Shown here in pieces: positions 1 through 8,645 of a stretch of 64,000 nucleotides of DNA. Source of the stretch: Chitinophagales bacterium. GTDB taxonomy: Bacteria > Bacteroidota > Bacteroidia > Chitinophagales > Saprospiraceae. Location: assembly GCA_013298955.1 (NCBI GenBank), contig JAAFJT010000005.1, forward strand, positions 1 through 64,000, in the 5' to 3' direction. The position numbers were made by a program, and so were the translations under genes. Every line of letters begins with the position of its first letter. Position 1 is the first letter of the stretch. The notes beneath the pieces are model-generated. The model was given only the letters and a program-made list of their open reading frames with translations. It was not told where the DNA came from and made no database searches.

Positions 1-65
1 AATATTTTTTTCATACTTATGATTCATTTCAAGATTTGTACTCAGCTGAATAAGGTTATTTTTAG

Positions 66-118
66 CAAAAATAGTTTTACAAAAATCAATTTTATAAATA
101 TTTGCGGGAACGTTCCCG
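66..118 (-). promoter_or_regulatory. Probable LacI-family operator with a promoter-like box
   Basis: Positions 105-118 form a perfect 14-bp palindrome, CGGGAACGTTCCCG, with the central CG typical of LacI-family operators. On the minus strand a TATTTTTG box (66-73) matches the Bacteroidota -7 consensus TAnnTTTG and lies about 31 bases further downstream. I found no good -33 box. The site would control a minus-strand gene beyond the left edge of the window. The LacI-type gene starting just to the right is the obvious candidate regulator. The palindrome is seen directly; its role is inferred. Confidence 0.6.
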
Positions 119-136
119 ATAAAGCCCTACAAAATC

Positions 137-1156
137 TCAAGAACGACCTCTTAGACTGGATTCTCGGATAATCAACTGACTCGGCATGACAACCGTTTGC
201 GGTTCCATTGCAGGATTTTTGATGTGGTCAAACAATAATTGACAACTTTTTGCCCCAATTTCATAAGCCGATTGCACCACTGTCGTCAAATTAGGCATCA
301 CCACTTCCGCAATCGGCGTATTGCCAAAACTCACTAACGCCACATGCGTCGGCACTTTGAACCCATAACGGCGCAAGGCATGCAACGCGCCAATCGCTTT
401 TCTATCGTTCACCGCGAAAATGCCATCTAATAAAGGTTTCATCCCAATCACAATAGATGTATCTCGAAAACCATCCTCTTGCGAAAAACTGGAATGTATA
501 ATGTATTGTTTCTGAGGCTTAATATCATATTTTTCAAGGGCAGAGAGATAGCCTTGAAGCCGTTGTTTGGCATTTTGCAAATGTTTGGGTCCCGCCAAAT
601 GCACAATCCGCCGACAACCTTGTTGTATTAAGTGTTCGGTCGCATTGTACGCGCCTTGATAATCATCTTGAACAATTTTTGAAGTGAAAATATCATCGGG
701 TACGCGGTCAAAAAAAACGGTTGGTAAACCTTTTTGAATTAGTTTTTGAAAATGTTCGGTACTGGTTGTTTCGATGGACAAAGAAGCCAAAAATCCATCT
801 AACATATTGATAGAGAGTCGTTTAAGAATGTTTTTTTCACGCTCCACCGACTCATCTGCAATGAAAAACATCACATTATAACCCGCCCCATAAGCCACAT
901 CTTGAATCCCCTTGACTATCATCGAAAAATACGGCGTAGCAATCTCGGGTAACAACACGCCAATAATTTTGGTCTCATGCTTCACCAAACTTACTGCAAA
1001 TGGGTTCGGATTATAGTCCAATTGTTCCGCTAATGCCATGACTTTTTGGCGGGTTTCGGGACTGACATCATACGCATCATGCAGCGCACGCGATACCGTC
1101 GAGATAGAAATCCCCAATTCTTGGGCAATATATTTTATGGTTACTTTATTTTTCAT
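137..1156 (-). CDS. LacI-family transcriptional regulator
   Basis: A 339-residue regulator. Residues 1-50 carry the LacI helix-turn-helix and hinge (TIKYIAQELGISISTVSRAL, then a YNPNPFA-like segment). The rest is a periplasmic-binding-protein-like sensor domain (IIGVLLPEI, VFFDRVP, GIFAVNDRKAIGA, TTVVQSAYEIG). I start at the ATG at 1156 because an upstream TTG adds eight residues that do not belong to the family. Regulators of this kind usually bind a sugar or nucleoside and repress a neighbouring uptake or degradation operon. The palindrome just past its 3' end suggests that it controls the gene to the left of the window. The ligand cannot be read from the sequence. Confidence 0.93.
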   Translation of the reverse strand: MKNKVTIKYIAQELGISISTVSRALHDAYDVSPETRQKVMALAEQLDYNPNPFAVSLVKHETKIIGVLLPEIATPYFSMIVKGIQDVAYGAGYNVMFFIADESVEREKNILKRLSINMLDGFLASLSIETTSTEHFQKLIQKGLPTVFFDRVPDDIFTSKIVQDDYQGAYNATEHLIQQGCRRIVHLAGPKHLQNAKQRLQGYLSALEKYDIKPQKQYIIHSSFSQEDGFRDTSIVIGMKPLLDGIFAVNDRKAIGALHALRRYGFKVPTHVALVSFGNTPIAEVVMPNLTTVVQSAYEIGAKSCQLLFDHIKNPAMEPQTVVMPSQLIIRESSLRGRS

Positions 1157-1351
1157 AGTGTAAACCCACTCTTTATGCAAATCAATCGTACTTTGATGGA
1201 TTTCACAATTGTTTTCTCTTTGAGAAAACGAGACAAAATTAAGATTTAGGCTCCAAAATAGCTTCTTTTTTGTTATCTTTTTGTCCTTTTTTCAAAAATT
1301 ATCCTTTTGTATCGAAAGACACTTCAAATATATAACTTTCTTAAAGAATAT

Positions 1352-1918
1352 TTAATTATTTTGACTCTGTTGCGAGCCGCAGATATGGCAGCTATCAAAA
1401 TAGCTTGAATGATTTAGCACGGTATGTTGTCGTTCCGCTTCATTGCCTTTTAGAATGATGTATTTTTTTTGATAAAAAATCAATTCTTTTTCGTATAATT
1501 CAAATAAAGGTTGCCTATCCATTGGATTTTCGCGCAACGGGTCTGCTTCCCAAGAAATCCCTTCTGGCGAACACAATAAATAAAAATCATAAGGACGTTG
1601 TTCGATTTGGTTTAAAATCCAAGCATCACAACGACCAAATTTGACCATTGACCAAATTTTAATGGTAATCAAATCCGTATCTAAAATAAATAATTTTGCA
1701 TTCATATTTTTTTTTAAAATTTTATTTTCCAATCGAATTTGTCCTTGCGCGATTTTTAATAAATCTTCATAAACATAAACCGTCGTCTTTTTTTTTTCAA
1801 AAAAAGCGCGGGCATATTCCGATACCATCGGACAAGCAAGTTGCGCCGACAATTGGCGCGTCAAAGTGGTTTTTCCAGAAGATTCAGCTCCTGTAATGAC
1901 GATTTTAAGCGGGTTCAT
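1352..1918 (-). CDS. NadR-like P-loop kinase (AAA_28 type)
   Basis: A 188-residue single-domain P-loop protein. Residues 10-17 form the Walker A loop (GAESSGKT). It is followed by SEYARAFF and FILDTDLITIKIW, the pattern of the ribosylnicotinamide kinase half of NadR and its stand-alone homologues. These enzymes phosphorylate nicotinamide riboside in NAD salvage. This copy lacks the adenylyltransferase domain, so the exact substrate is uncertain. The C-terminal tail has a CHIC pair and a polar end. It is transcribed alone; about 190 bases and no overlap separate it from the LacI gene. Confidence 0.75.
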   Translation of the reverse strand: MNPLKIVITGAESSGKTTLTRQLSAQLACPMVSEYARAFFEKKKTTVYVYEDLLKIAQGQIRLENKILKKNMNAKLFILDTDLITIKIWSMVKFGRCDAWILNQIEQRPYDFYLLCSPEGISWEADPLRENPMDRQPLFELYEKELIFYQKKYIILKGNEAERQHTVLNHSSYFDSCHICGSQQSQNN

Positions 1919-2328
1919 TGAATTGATATGAGTTTAAAAAGCATATAAAATAAAAAAATTAAATACTTGATAATCACTACTTTAAATTACTACATTTGTA
2001 TATGAATGCTTTTTCTTCAATTTTTTATACATTTCAATTTTTTTAAAATTGTTTTATTTTACATTGACATATTTTATATAAATTGCATGTAAAAAAAATT
2101 TTTTGAAAAAAAACAAGCATGATTCCTAAATACTACCGTATCTTTGCGGCACAAACCAAATAAGAACAGCACGATGAATGCAGTCTATGTATCGAAACGG
2201 ATAACTTTCCGACTGTATGACAATCTCGCTTTTCCATATGATAAAATCCTTGTTGAGGCAATCGCTTTGCGCATTTTGCCCTGCAAAACTATGTTTTTTT
2301 ATTACATTACAAACAAAACCCAACAGTT
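1919..2328. other. A+T-rich intergenic region with a -7 box
   Basis: About 410 bases between the divergent kinase and TonB-domain genes. It is strongly A+T-rich. A TATCTTTG box at 2139-2146 matches TAnnTTTG and would place transcription of the TonB-domain gene near 2153, leaving a long leader. No matching -33 box was found at the usual distance. Short open frames here show no coding character. Confidence 0.4.
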
Positions 2329-2772
2329 ATGAAAACCCTTGTATTGGCTTTTTACTGCTTTCTTTTTGCCGTGTCTAACGGTCAAGCGCAAGAATCATTG
2401 GCATTTGTAGCTCCGAAATCGCTTTTGACTGCCGTTTCAAACGGGGATGCAGCCTCTGAAACAAACCTTAGACCTGATAGTGAACCCGCTTTTGAAGGTG
2501 GTTATACCGCATTACGTCAATTTATTAACACGCATTTAACGTATCCTGAAATAGCCCGTATGAATGGGGCAGAAGGAAAAGCAGCAGTCCGTTTTTTAGT
2601 AAATGAAAAAGGCACTGCAACCCGCATAAAAGTATTACACTCACCCGGTTATGATTGCGATAAATCTTTAATAAAATTGATTGAACAAATGCCCACTTGG
2701 TCTCCTGCATTCCGCAATGGTCAGGTGCAGGGTGGATGGGTGTTGTTAGAAGTGGCATTCCGTTTGCAATAG
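2329..2772 (+). CDS. Secreted stand-alone TonB C-terminal domain protein
   Basis: A 147-residue protein with a signal peptide (residues 1-20, ending near GQAQ). From about residue 55 it has a TonB C-terminal fold: FEGGYTALRQFINTHLTYPEIAR, then GKAAVRFLVNEKGTATRIKVLHSPG and a final WVLLEVAF strand. TonB domains contact outer-membrane receptors. This protein has no membrane anchor and no proline-rich spacer, so it probably acts free in the periplasm rather than as a classical energy transducer. Such short TonB_C proteins are common in Bacteroidota. It is followed by the aminotransferase gene after about 130 bases. Confidence 0.82.
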   Translation: MKTLVLAFYCFLFAVSNGQAQESLAFVAPKSLLTAVSNGDAASETNLRPDSEPAFEGGYTALRQFINTHLTYPEIARMNGAEGKAAVRFLVNEKGTATRIKVLHSPGYDCDKSLIKLIEQMPTWSPAFRNGQVQGGWVLLEVAFRLQ

Positions 2773-2900
2773 GCTTATCTGAATTATAATCACATGAGGG
2801 CGCGATGTATTCTGAATGAATATTTCGCGCTTTTTTTTTATTTTTATTTACCTTTGCCGCGTACATTATTTATCAACCAATTATATATCATTTTTTTAAC

Positions 2901-4109
2901 ATGGCTGTTACCAATAAATCGCGCCTTTCTCGTTTAGCGCGCAATATGTCCGAATCGGAAACCCTCAAAATGGCGCAAATGGCACGAGACCTCCGCGCAA
3001 AAGGGCATCAAGTGATTAGTCTCGCTATCGGCGAACCCGATTTTGATACGCCAAAAGCCATCAAAGAGGTGGCTGTAAAGGCGTTGATGGATGGTTTTAC
3101 GAAATATACGCCTGTTCCGGGTATTCCCGATTTGCAACAAGCGGTATCCGACAAATTTAAAAGAGATAACGATTTGTCATACGCACCGAATCAAATTGTG
3201 GTCAGCAATGGCGCAAAACAATCGATTGCCAATGTTGCAATGGCATTGTTAGATGAAGGCGATGAGTGTATTGTGTTCGCGCCGTACTGGGTTTCGTATG
3301 CAGAAATTATCAAAATGACAGGTGCAAAACCCGTGTATGTGAGCGCGGGTGTGGAACAAGATTTCAAAGTTACGCCTGCACAAGTACGCGCTGCGATTAC
3401 AGAACGGACGAAAATGGTCTTATTTAGCTCGCCTTGTAATCCATCGGGTTCGGTTTTTAGCAAAAAAGAATTGACGGCAATTGCGAATGTATTGGCGGAA
3501 CACGATGATATTTACATTGTTTCAGATGAAATTTATGAATATATCAATTTTGGCGAAAAGCATTTTAGCATTGGTTCGTTGCCGCAGGTGAAAGACCGCA
3601 CGATTACGGTCAATGGTTTTGCGAAAGGATTTAGTATGACGGGCTGGCGATTGGGTTACATGGGTGCGCCGAAATTTATTGCGGATGCTTGTGTGAAAAT
3701 TCAAGGACAAATTACGTCTGGTGCTAATTCGTTTAGTCAAAAAGCAGCTGTTTTTGCTTTAAATTCGGATTTGACGGAATCTTTCAAAATGCGCGATGCG
3801 TTTTTAGCCCGTCGTAATATGATGATTCAACTTTTAAGTGAAATTCCGGGATTTCGGGTCAATCATCCACAAGGTGCTTTTTACATGTTTCCCAATATTA
3901 GTGCGTTTTTTGGCAAATCAGATGGCAAAATTGTTATCAAAAATGCAGATGATTTGACGGATTATATTATGATGAATGCTTATGTGGCATTGGTCAGTGG
4001 CAGTGCTTTTGGCGATGATGCGTGTATTCGCATTTCCTACGCGGCGAGCGAAGCGCAATTGCGTGAAGCGGTGCAGCGGATTAAAGACGTATGTGCTAAA
4101 CTGGTTTAA
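2901..4109 (+). CDS. aspC: Class I/II pyridoxal-phosphate aminotransferase (aspartate type)
   Basis: A 402-residue fold-type I aminotransferase. Visible hallmarks are GEPDFDTP near residue 40, SNGAKQSI, the substrate and cofactor loop SPCNPSG, SDEIYEY with the cofactor-binding Asp and Tyr, and NGFAKGFSMTGWRLGY, whose SMTGWR follows the Schiff-base lysine. A C-terminal arginine in CIRISYA binds the carboxylate. Length and motifs fit aspartate aminotransferase (aspartate + 2-oxoglutarate to oxaloacetate + glutamate). It lies about 350 bases before the egtB-like operon with a hairpin between them, so I treat it as independent. It is not of the class V type used as the EgtE C-S lyase. Confidence 0.9.
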   Translation: MAVTNKSRLSRLARNMSESETLKMAQMARDLRAKGHQVISLAIGEPDFDTPKAIKEVAVKALMDGFTKYTPVPGIPDLQQAVSDKFKRDNDLSYAPNQIVVSNGAKQSIANVAMALLDEGDECIVFAPYWVSYAEIIKMTGAKPVYVSAGVEQDFKVTPAQVRAAITERTKMVLFSSPCNPSGSVFSKKELTAIANVLAEHDDIYIVSDEIYEYINFGEKHFSIGSLPQVKDRTITVNGFAKGFSMTGWRLGYMGAPKFIADACVKIQGQITSGANSFSQKAAVFALNSDLTESFKMRDAFLARRNMMIQLLSEIPGFRVNHPQGAFYMFPNISAFFGKSDGKIVIKNADDLTDYIMMNAYVALVSGSAFGDDACIRISYAASEAQLREAVQRIKDVCAKLV

Positions 4110-4128
4110 GATTATTAATAAATTAAAT

Positions 4129-4175
4129 GCAAGTAAACTTGCGTTAAGTTTCAAACTTGACGCAAGTTCACTTGC
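4129..4175. terminator. Hairpin terminator after the aminotransferase gene
   Basis: Arms of 16 bases (GCAAGTAAACTTGCGT and its complement) pair with one mismatch, around an inner AGTTT/AAACT stem. It lies 20 bases after the aminotransferase stop codon. The right side is followed by a moderately T-rich run, so it fits transcription termination. Confidence 0.65.
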
Positions 4176-4298
4176 TCATTTTTACCCATTTATCTTTGGA
4201 TAACGCACTTCACTTTAATTACTGGTAATGGATGCTTCTCTATTTCCTTGCCGTTTTATTTCAATTAAAATTTGATTTTTTTTAAAAAAAAGGCTTTG

Positions 4299-4333
4299 TT
4301 TTTTGGTCATTCAAAAATGATTTAGGATATTTG
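4299..4333 (+). promoter_or_regulatory. Probable promoter of the egtB-egtD-like operon
   Basis: TTTTTTGG at 4299-4306 and GATATTTG at 4326-4333 resemble the Bacteroidota -33 (TTTG) and -7 (TAnnTTTG) boxes, about 20 bases apart. The -7 box has one mismatch. Transcription would start near 4340, giving a leader of about 125 bases before the preferred egtB start. Confidence 0.5.
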
Positions 4334-4464
4334 CGCTTATGTAGAACTATACAATGTCTCTACACGGTGTTTTTAATTTTAAAAAAACCAAAATCTGTTT
4401 TGAATTTAATAAAGTAATGCACTTACGGCATCACTTTAAACCAAACTTATTTAAGATTTTTTCT

Positions 4465-5724
4465 ATGTCAACATTAAATGTTTATCAGTCCGCCTACGCC
4501 AAGGTTCGGAAGGAAACAGAATCTTTATGTCAGCCTTTGACACCCGAAGATTATGTCGTGCAAGCATCGGATTTTGCGAGTCCGCCTAAGTGGAACTTAG
4601 GACATACCACTTGGTTTTTTGAAACATTTATTTTAAAACCAAATGTGGCTGATTACAAAACGTACAATGATGCGTTCAATTTTTTGTATAACAGTTATTA
4701 TGAAAGTATCGGAAAACGGACGTTGCGCCATTTGCGCGGCACGATTACGCGCCCGACGACGGACGAAGTGTATGCGTATCGCCGCTATGTGGATGCTGCT
4801 ATGAACGCTTTTTTAGCCAATCCGATGGTTTTGGAACAAAGTTCCGAGTTGAAGTATTTATTTGAATTGGGTTTGCACCATGAGCAGCAACATCAAGAGT
4901 TGTTTTTGACGGATGTTAAATATGCGTTATCTTGTAATCCATTAAACCCTGCTTATCAAACGGTTATGCCTCCTGCGGCGGCAGCTCCTGTCTTGCCATT
5001 GAACTATTTGCCTGTTGAAGAAGGCGTTTATACGATAGGGCATGAAGGCGATGCGTTTCATTTTGACAATGAAAAGGGCGTTCATAAGACGTATTTGCAT
5101 GCGTTTCAAATTGCCAATCGCCCCATTACAAATGGTGAATATATTGAATTTATTAAAGCAGGTGGTTATCAAAAATTCCAATATTGGTTGAGCGCGGGTT
5201 GGAATTGGGTTAAAACCAACCAAATTGATAGTCCCATGTATTGGCAAGAAGACGGAGGGGAATGGTATCAATTTACCTTATATGGATTGCGAAAAGTCGA
5301 TGAAAATGAAGCAGTTACGCATGTTAGTTTTTATGAAGCGGATGCTTTTGCGCATTGGTCTGGCAAGCGATTAGCGACTGAGTTTGAATGGGAAGTTGCC
5401 TGTCGGCAATACAGCCCACAAGTGCCAGAAACGGGTCATTTTACAGATTCGGGGCGGTATCATCCGATTGCGCCGACGCAGGATTTTCAATTTTTCGGCA
5501 ATGTTTGGGAGTGGACGAATAGTGCTTATTTGGCATATCCATTTTACACGCAAGCGGAGGGCGCGATTGGCGAGTACAATGGCAAATTTATGAATAATCA
5601 AATGGTTTTACGGGGTGGTTCCTGTGCGACACCGCGTTCACATATTCGTTTGACGTATCGAAATTTTTTCAATTCGCACGAAAGATGGCAATTTACAGGC
5701 ATTCGGCTTGCAAATTATAAATAA
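4465..5724 (+). CDS. egtB: EgtB-type nonheme iron sulfoxide synthase
   Basis: A 419-residue protein with an N-terminal DinB-like helical domain and a C-terminal formylglycine-enzyme (FGE-sulfatase) domain, the EgtB architecture. Likely iron ligands are His47 (GHTTWFFETF) and His139/His143 in HHEQQHQE. The C-terminal domain shows FGNVWEWTNS and VLRGGSCATPRSHIRLTYRNFF. EgtB joins a sulfur donor (cysteine or gamma-glutamylcysteine) to hercynine in ergothioneine synthesis; related enzymes make ovothiol. I start at 4465; an ATG at 4354 would add 37 unconserved basic residues. It is first gene of an operon with a methyltransferase, egtD and an oxygenase. No EgtC or EgtE gene is nearby. Confidence 0.88.
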   Translation: MSTLNVYQSAYAKVRKETESLCQPLTPEDYVVQASDFASPPKWNLGHTTWFFETFILKPNVADYKTYNDAFNFLYNSYYESIGKRTLRHLRGTITRPTTDEVYAYRRYVDAAMNAFLANPMVLEQSSELKYLFELGLHHEQQHQELFLTDVKYALSCNPLNPAYQTVMPPAAAAPVLPLNYLPVEEGVYTIGHEGDAFHFDNEKGVHKTYLHAFQIANRPITNGEYIEFIKAGGYQKFQYWLSAGWNWVKTNQIDSPMYWQEDGGEWYQFTLYGLRKVDENEAVTHVSFYEADAFAHWSGKRLATEFEWEVACRQYSPQVPETGHFTDSGRYHPIAPTQDFQFFGNVWEWTNSAYLAYPFYTQAEGAIGEYNGKFMNNQMVLRGGSCATPRSHIRLTYRNFFNSHERWQFTGIRLANYK

Positions 5725-5744
5725 GAATTTTTTAAAATATCATT

Positions 5745-6611
5745 ATGACAACCACTGAATTAACGGAGCTAACTCAATTAGCTGCTGATTATTATCAAGA
5801 AGGCATTTTGGACAAAGACGCATGGTTCCGCGTCGCAGATGCCGATTATCATGCATTATTAAATGCTTTGGATACGAAGCGATTATTTGAACAACCCAGT
5901 ATTTTATTAGACATTGGTTGTGGTACAGGGCGGTTTCCCGCATTATTGCGCCCTTATTTGAGTGCGATGCCCATTATGTATGATTATTTAGACCCTTCGC
6001 AGATGTCTTTGCAGTCCTTGCGCAAGAGTTTAAAGCCGCCGTATCAGGCGCGCCATGCGATTCAGTTGGGTGTTCAATCGTTGACCGAGTGGCAGGAGCA
6101 GACTCAACTGCAATATGATTTAATTTGGGGCATTCATGCGTTGCATTTTGTGGAACCGGAGGAGATTCCGCAAGTCCTTCAAACGATTCAGCGTTGTTTG
6201 AAACCCGATACCGGGGTTGCCTTAGGGTCTTTTATCACGGAAGATTGTTTTTACATTGGGCTACATGACTGTTATTGTCAGGCTTTGGGGAAAGAACGTC
6301 AAAATTGGTTGGGCTACAAGCCTTATACTCAATTGGGTTTCGAGCCTTTGAAAATACCTCGATTGGAACAATCGCTTGAATTTGTACACCGAGTCTCGAT
6401 AGCAGACACCTATACCTTAGAAAATTATTTACAACAATGCGTTTTTGATAAAACGTATTCGTTGCAGGAATGGTTTGATAATCCGATTTTGAACGATTAT
6501 CTGCGACAATATCAAGTGGGAGATACTTTTGAATTTCCTCAAAAAATTATAATGATTCAATTTGGCGATTTAAGTCGCCCGCTTTTGCGCAATGCAATTT
6601 TGAAAAAATAA
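5745..6611 (+). CDS. Class I SAM-dependent methyltransferase in the egt-like operon
   Basis: A 288-residue Rossmann-fold methyltransferase. The SAM-binding loop LLDIGCGTGRF lies around residues 54-64. An acidic/polar DPSQ follows near residue 85, and a QYDLIWGIHALHFV post-motif is present. The C-terminal 120 residues, rich in Tyr, Trp and Phe, probably form the substrate cap. It sits 20 bases after egtB and 6 bases before egtD, so it is almost certainly co-translated with them. It is not the EgtD fold, which is the next gene. Ergothioneine synthesis needs no second methyltransferase, so this one may modify the product or an imidazole nitrogen, as the methyltransferase part of OvoA does. That role is inferred. 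Confidence 0.8.
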   Translation: MTTTELTELTQLAADYYQEGILDKDAWFRVADADYHALLNALDTKRLFEQPSILLDIGCGTGRFPALLRPYLSAMPIMYDYLDPSQMSLQSLRKSLKPPYQARHAIQLGVQSLTEWQEQTQLQYDLIWGIHALHFVEPEEIPQVLQTIQRCLKPDTGVALGSFITEDCFYIGLHDCYCQALGKERQNWLGYKPYTQLGFEPLKIPRLEQSLEFVHRVSIADTYTLENYLQQCVFDKTYSLQEWFDNPILNDYLRQYQVGDTFEFPQKIIMIQFGDLSRPLLRNAILKK

Positions 6612-6617
6612 CGCAAT

Positions 6618-7574
6618 ATGGAACTTACAACGAACTTAACAACCTTCGCGCTGGATGTCGATAAAGGACTGTCCGCGCCTCAAAAATATTTATCGTCGAG
6701 TTTTTTCTATGATGAAGTCGGCAGTATCATATTCCAACAAATCATGGATTTGCCCGAATATTATTTGACCCGTTGCGAAGCCGAAATCTTACAATCGCAT
6801 TGTCAATCGTTGTTGGAGGTGTTCAACACGAAGGCAGGTTTTGATTTATTGGAATTAGGCGCGGGTGACGGTGCGAAAACGACGATTTTATTAGAGCATT
6901 TTTTAAAACAAGGTGCTGATTTTAGTTACGGCGCGATAGACATCTCGCCAAGTGCTGTGGCAGGTTTGGAAATGGACTTGAAAGCTAAATTTCCAACATT
7001 ATGTTTACAAATGATTGCGGATGATTACTTTTCGGGTTTGAAACAACTGCAATTGACCGCGAAACGCCGCAAAGTGGTTTTATTCATGGGTTCGACGGTC
7101 GGCAATTTTAAACCAAAAGCTGCCATCGCCTTTTTGAAACAAGTGCGCCCTTACATGAATGAAGGGGATTTATTTTGCATTGGTTTCGACTTGAAAAAGC
7201 ATCCTAAAATGATTCTCGACGCTTACAACGACAGTCAAGGCGTGACGGCGGAATTTAATTACAATCTCTTGCGCCGCATGAATGAGGAATTGAAAGCGGA
7301 TTTCAAGGTAGAACAATTTGAACACGCGCCGATTTATCATCCACAAAATGGTTGTGCGGAGAGTTATTTGGTCAGCAAAAAGAATCAAAATGTATATATT
7401 GGGGCTTTAGACAAAACATTTTCGTTTAAAGCATGGGAAGCCATTCATACCGAAGTCTCTTACAAATACTCATTGCAGGAGATGGAAGAGATTGGAAAAG
7501 CAGCTGGTTTTACGTCCCAAACCCATTTTTTGGATGCCAAACGCTATTTTTGTAATGCGATTTGGAGTGTGTAA
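6618..7574 (+). CDS. egtD: L-histidine N-alpha-methyltransferase (EgtD type)
   Basis: A 318-residue member of the EgtD/Methyltransf_33 family, which trimethylates histidine to hercynine (histidine betaine) with three SAM. The family signature is clear: PQKYLSSSFFYDEVGSIIFQQI and LPEYYLTRCEAEIL at the N-terminus, LELGAGDGAKT at about residues 78-88, then GAIDISPSAV, LFMGSTVGNF and a C-terminal EVSYKYS. Length is normal for the family. Its start lies 6 bases after the methyltransferase stop. With egtB it forms the core of the operon. Confidence 0.92.
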   Translation: MELTTNLTTFALDVDKGLSAPQKYLSSSFFYDEVGSIIFQQIMDLPEYYLTRCEAEILQSHCQSLLEVFNTKAGFDLLELGAGDGAKTTILLEHFLKQGADFSYGAIDISPSAVAGLEMDLKAKFPTLCLQMIADDYFSGLKQLQLTAKRRKVVLFMGSTVGNFKPKAAIAFLKQVRPYMNEGDLFCIGFDLKKHPKMILDAYNDSQGVTAEFNYNLLRRMNEELKADFKVEQFEHAPIYHPQNGCAESYLVSKKNQNVYIGALDKTFSFKAWEAIHTEVSYKYSLQEMEEIGKAAGFTSQTHFLDAKRYFCNAIWSV

Positions 7575-7610
7575 ATTATTATAATTTTTAACGATTTAAC
7601 AAAACCAATT

Positions 7611-8561
7611 ATGCCAGATTTCAAAAAACATTTGAGTCTTCGCGAATTATTAATTGCGAAAGACCAAATTGAGGACATTCATTATTGGCGCAAGCTCTGT
7701 CCGAATGCGTCCGTTTCTGATTTTGCCGTAGATAGGCTCAAAACAGCGAAAATTGATGCAGCACAATTAGCTGATTATCAATCTTTTATGCAGGATGAAG
7801 GTTATTTTCAAACCGTGCCTATGTTGCCTGTGGCGATGCAAACGCAAATGTTAGAATGTATTGAAACTGTTAAAATGGCAGGTTTTCCAGTCCTGTTTGC
7901 CTTGATTTACGATGTATTTTATGAAGCATTTAACTATTTTGACCCCATTATGAAGCATCTTTTGGGGGATGATTACACAATGATTCCTAACTTTTGGGTG
8001 TATTACATCGAAGCGAGCAATGATGGAAAAGGTTTTGAACCGCACCGAGATTTGGAATATTTGCATGCGATAGATGCGGATGGCAAGCCGACCGTACTCA
8101 CGTTGTGGATAACCGTGAATGATTCCACGCCGTTAAACTCTTGCATGTATGTTTTGCCAAAACACCGCGACCCAGAATATCATTTGGCAATTTCGGATTT
8201 AAAACAGGGCGCAACCAAATTTAAATTGGAAGATGTGCGGGCTGTGCCGATTGCAGGTGGTTGTTTATCTGCTTGGGATCAGTACTTGTATCATTGGGGA
8301 AGCCGCAGCAGCAAGTACGCGTCTGCGCCGCGAGCGAGTTATGCGATGTATTGTCAGCGCGGTGATATGAAACCCGTCGATGATGCGTCGATTGATTTGC
8401 GCGAAGGCGTTGATTTCAAACAACGATTGGGTTTGATTTGTCGGGGTGTTTATCGATACTCGTATGTCAAATCGGATGCAAGTCAAAAATCGCCAGAATT
8501 ATTAGCCTTTTTGGAAAATAATATGAAGGTTTTAAAAAATCATGTTCATCAGTTGGTGTAA
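7611..8561 (+). CDS. Phytanoyl-CoA-dioxygenase-like 2OG/Fe(II) oxygenase
   Basis: A 316-residue double-stranded beta-helix oxygenase. Probable iron ligands are His145 and Asp147 (FEPHRDLEY) and His228 (QYLYHWGSRSS). Arg241 is positioned to bind the 2-oxoglutarate carboxylate. TVLTLWITVND and the PKHRDPEY loop are typical of PhyH-like proteins. It is the last gene of the egtB-egtD operon (36-base gap, same strand), which suggests that it hydroxylates or otherwise oxidises a hercynine- or ergothioneine-derived compound. I know of no role for this family in standard ergothioneine synthesis. A 33-bp palindrome follows within 5 bases of the stop. Confidence 0.78.
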   Translation: MPDFKKHLSLRELLIAKDQIEDIHYWRKLCPNASVSDFAVDRLKTAKIDAAQLADYQSFMQDEGYFQTVPMLPVAMQTQMLECIETVKMAGFPVLFALIYDVFYEAFNYFDPIMKHLLGDDYTMIPNFWVYYIEASNDGKGFEPHRDLEYLHAIDADGKPTVLTLWITVNDSTPLNSCMYVLPKHRDPEYHLAISDLKQGATKFKLEDVRAVPIAGGCLSAWDQYLYHWGSRSSKYASAPRASYAMYCQRGDMKPVDDASIDLREGVDFKQRLGLICRGVYRYSYVKSDASQKSPELLAFLENNMKVLKNHVHQLV

Positions 8562-8565
8562 TGCC

Positions 8566-8632
8566 TGTACAACTTTCGCAAAGTGTCTTTTTGACAAATT
8601 TTGTCAAAAAGACACTTTGCGAAAGTTGTACA
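8566..8632. terminator. 33-bp perfect palindrome after the oxygenase gene
   Basis: Two 33-base arms (8566-8598 and 8600-8632, beginning TGTACAACTTTCGC) pair perfectly around one central T. It starts 5 bases after the stop codon and would form a nearly loop-free hairpin in RNA. The inner arm is T-rich then A-rich. It probably ends the egt-like transcript, though it is far longer than an ordinary terminator. Confidence 0.7.
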
Positions 8633-8645
8633 CGGATTTAAGTAG

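Noticed and set aside
2144-2332. Short plus-strand frame before the TonB-domain gene
   Set aside because: It begins at the predicted transcription start, has no recognisable domain and overlaps the next gene start; it looks like leader sequence.
2901-4109. Aminotransferase as the missing EgtE C-S lyase of the egt-like operon
   Set aside because: Motifs are those of class I aspartate aminotransferase, and a hairpin and separate promoter lie between it and egtB.
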